NCBI GenBank assembly: GCA_902493085.1
Contig: CABUOH010000063.1
Location: 1-6,602 of the forward strand
DNA: 6,602 nucleotides
Direction of reading: 5' to 3'
Source of the DNA: an uncultured Sutterella sp.
GTDB lineage: Bacteria > Pseudomonadota > Gammaproteobacteria > Burkholderiales > Burkholderiaceae_F
Position numbers and translations under genes: made by a program. How positions within the stretch are numbered: the stretch's first letter is position 1; every line of letters starts with the position of its first letter. This document shows positions 6,463 through 6,602 of this stretch, piece after piece. Under the pieces are notes generated by a model that saw nothing but the letters and a program-made list of their open reading frames with translations, did no database searches and was not told the origin of the DNA.

Positions 6463-6493
6463 AAAGGCGCTCCGCCGCTACCGGCGGAGCGCC
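6463..6493 (-). terminator. Rho-independent terminator for the minus-strand gene
   Basis: GGCGCTCCGCCG (6466-6477) and CGGCGGAGCGCC (6482-6493) form a perfect 12-pair, very GC-rich stem around a four-base loop. Read on the minus strand it is followed by TTT (6465-6463) and lies 30 bases beyond the stop codon at 6524-6526. The T run is short. The stem also faces transcription coming from the left, so it may work in both directions. Confidence 0.75.
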
Positions 6494-6523
6494 CCTAAAG
6501 CTTAAGGAATCCAATCCTTCGAG

Positions 6524-6602
6524 TTACTGAACAGCCTTCTCTACGTCGAACGTGAATGTGCCATTCTTGGCGCCCACGCGAATCGTGTCGCCCGGCCCCG
6601 CC
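6524..6602 (-). CDS. C-terminal end of a minus-strand protein, possibly chaperone ClpB (5' part outside window)
   Basis: On the minus strand, a frame open from the window edge ends at TAA (6526-6524) and encodes the last 25 residues, AGPGDTIRVGAKNGTFTFD followed by VEKAVQ. The pattern P-G-x-x-I-x-V, a short turn and a last beta strand resembles the end of the disaggregase ClpB (E. coli ClpB has LVPGKVIRLEV near its end), a cytoplasmic AAA+ chaperone working with DnaK. That match rests on a very short stretch, so the gene symbol is left empty. A strong hairpin terminator at 6463-6493 lies just past the stop, which supports a real gene on this strand converging on the plus-strand genes. Confidence 0.5.
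   Translation of the reverse strand, partial: AGPGDTIRVGAKNGTFTFDVEKAVQ

Noticed and set aside
1..6602. CRISPR array, insertion sequence, tRNA, prophage or defence island
   Set aside because: No spaced direct repeats, transposase or integrase motifs, tRNA-like cloverleaf or defence genes were found on reading both strands.

Overview
The window reads as chromosomal DNA of a high-GC betaproteobacterium of the order Burkholderiales. The MoaA protein has the long N-terminal extension and C-terminal wording typical of that order, and the 418-residue protein at 4483-5739 resembles DUF2863, a family I know from Burkholderiales. A gut-type relative such as Sutterellaceae is my guess only. Coding genes are strongly C/G-biased at third positions, which produces long meaningless open frames on the opposite strand.

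Layout, left to right. (1) 1-411: the 3' end of a membrane M48/Ste24-type metallopeptidase-like gene. (2) 460-1410: rsgA, a ribosome-assembly GTPase. (3) 1470-2576: moaA, the first enzyme of molybdenum cofactor synthesis, with a perfect TATAAT lying over the rsgA stop codon. (4) 2808-4295: putP, a sodium/proline symporter with its own likely promoter and a strong intrinsic terminator at 4320-4347. (5) 4483-5739: a DUF2863-like protein of unknown function whose start codon follows a GC-rich hairpin and lacks a visible Shine-Dalgarno. (6) 5740-6102: about 360 bases without a credible gene, containing several small hairpins. (7) 6103-6390: a 95-residue frame resembling the C-terminal effector-binding domain of MerR-type regulators, probably a remnant. 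(8) 6391-6523: two strong inverted repeats forming a convergent terminator region. (9) 6524-6602: the last 25 codons of a minus-strand gene, perhaps clpB.

The genes are mostly housekeeping or metabolic and do not form one pathway. The Ste24-like gene and rsgA may be co-transcribed (48-base gap). moaA, putP and the DUF2863-like gene each appear to have their own promoter. No mobile element, CRISPR array, tRNA, rRNA or defence system is visible, and I see no convincing new multi-gene system. The most interesting points are residue losses: the M48 protein has Gln at the expected third zinc ligand and has lost its S-H-P-P motif, and RsgA has Gln where E. coli has its catalytic His. The broken regulator with its gene-free upstream region is the next most interesting.
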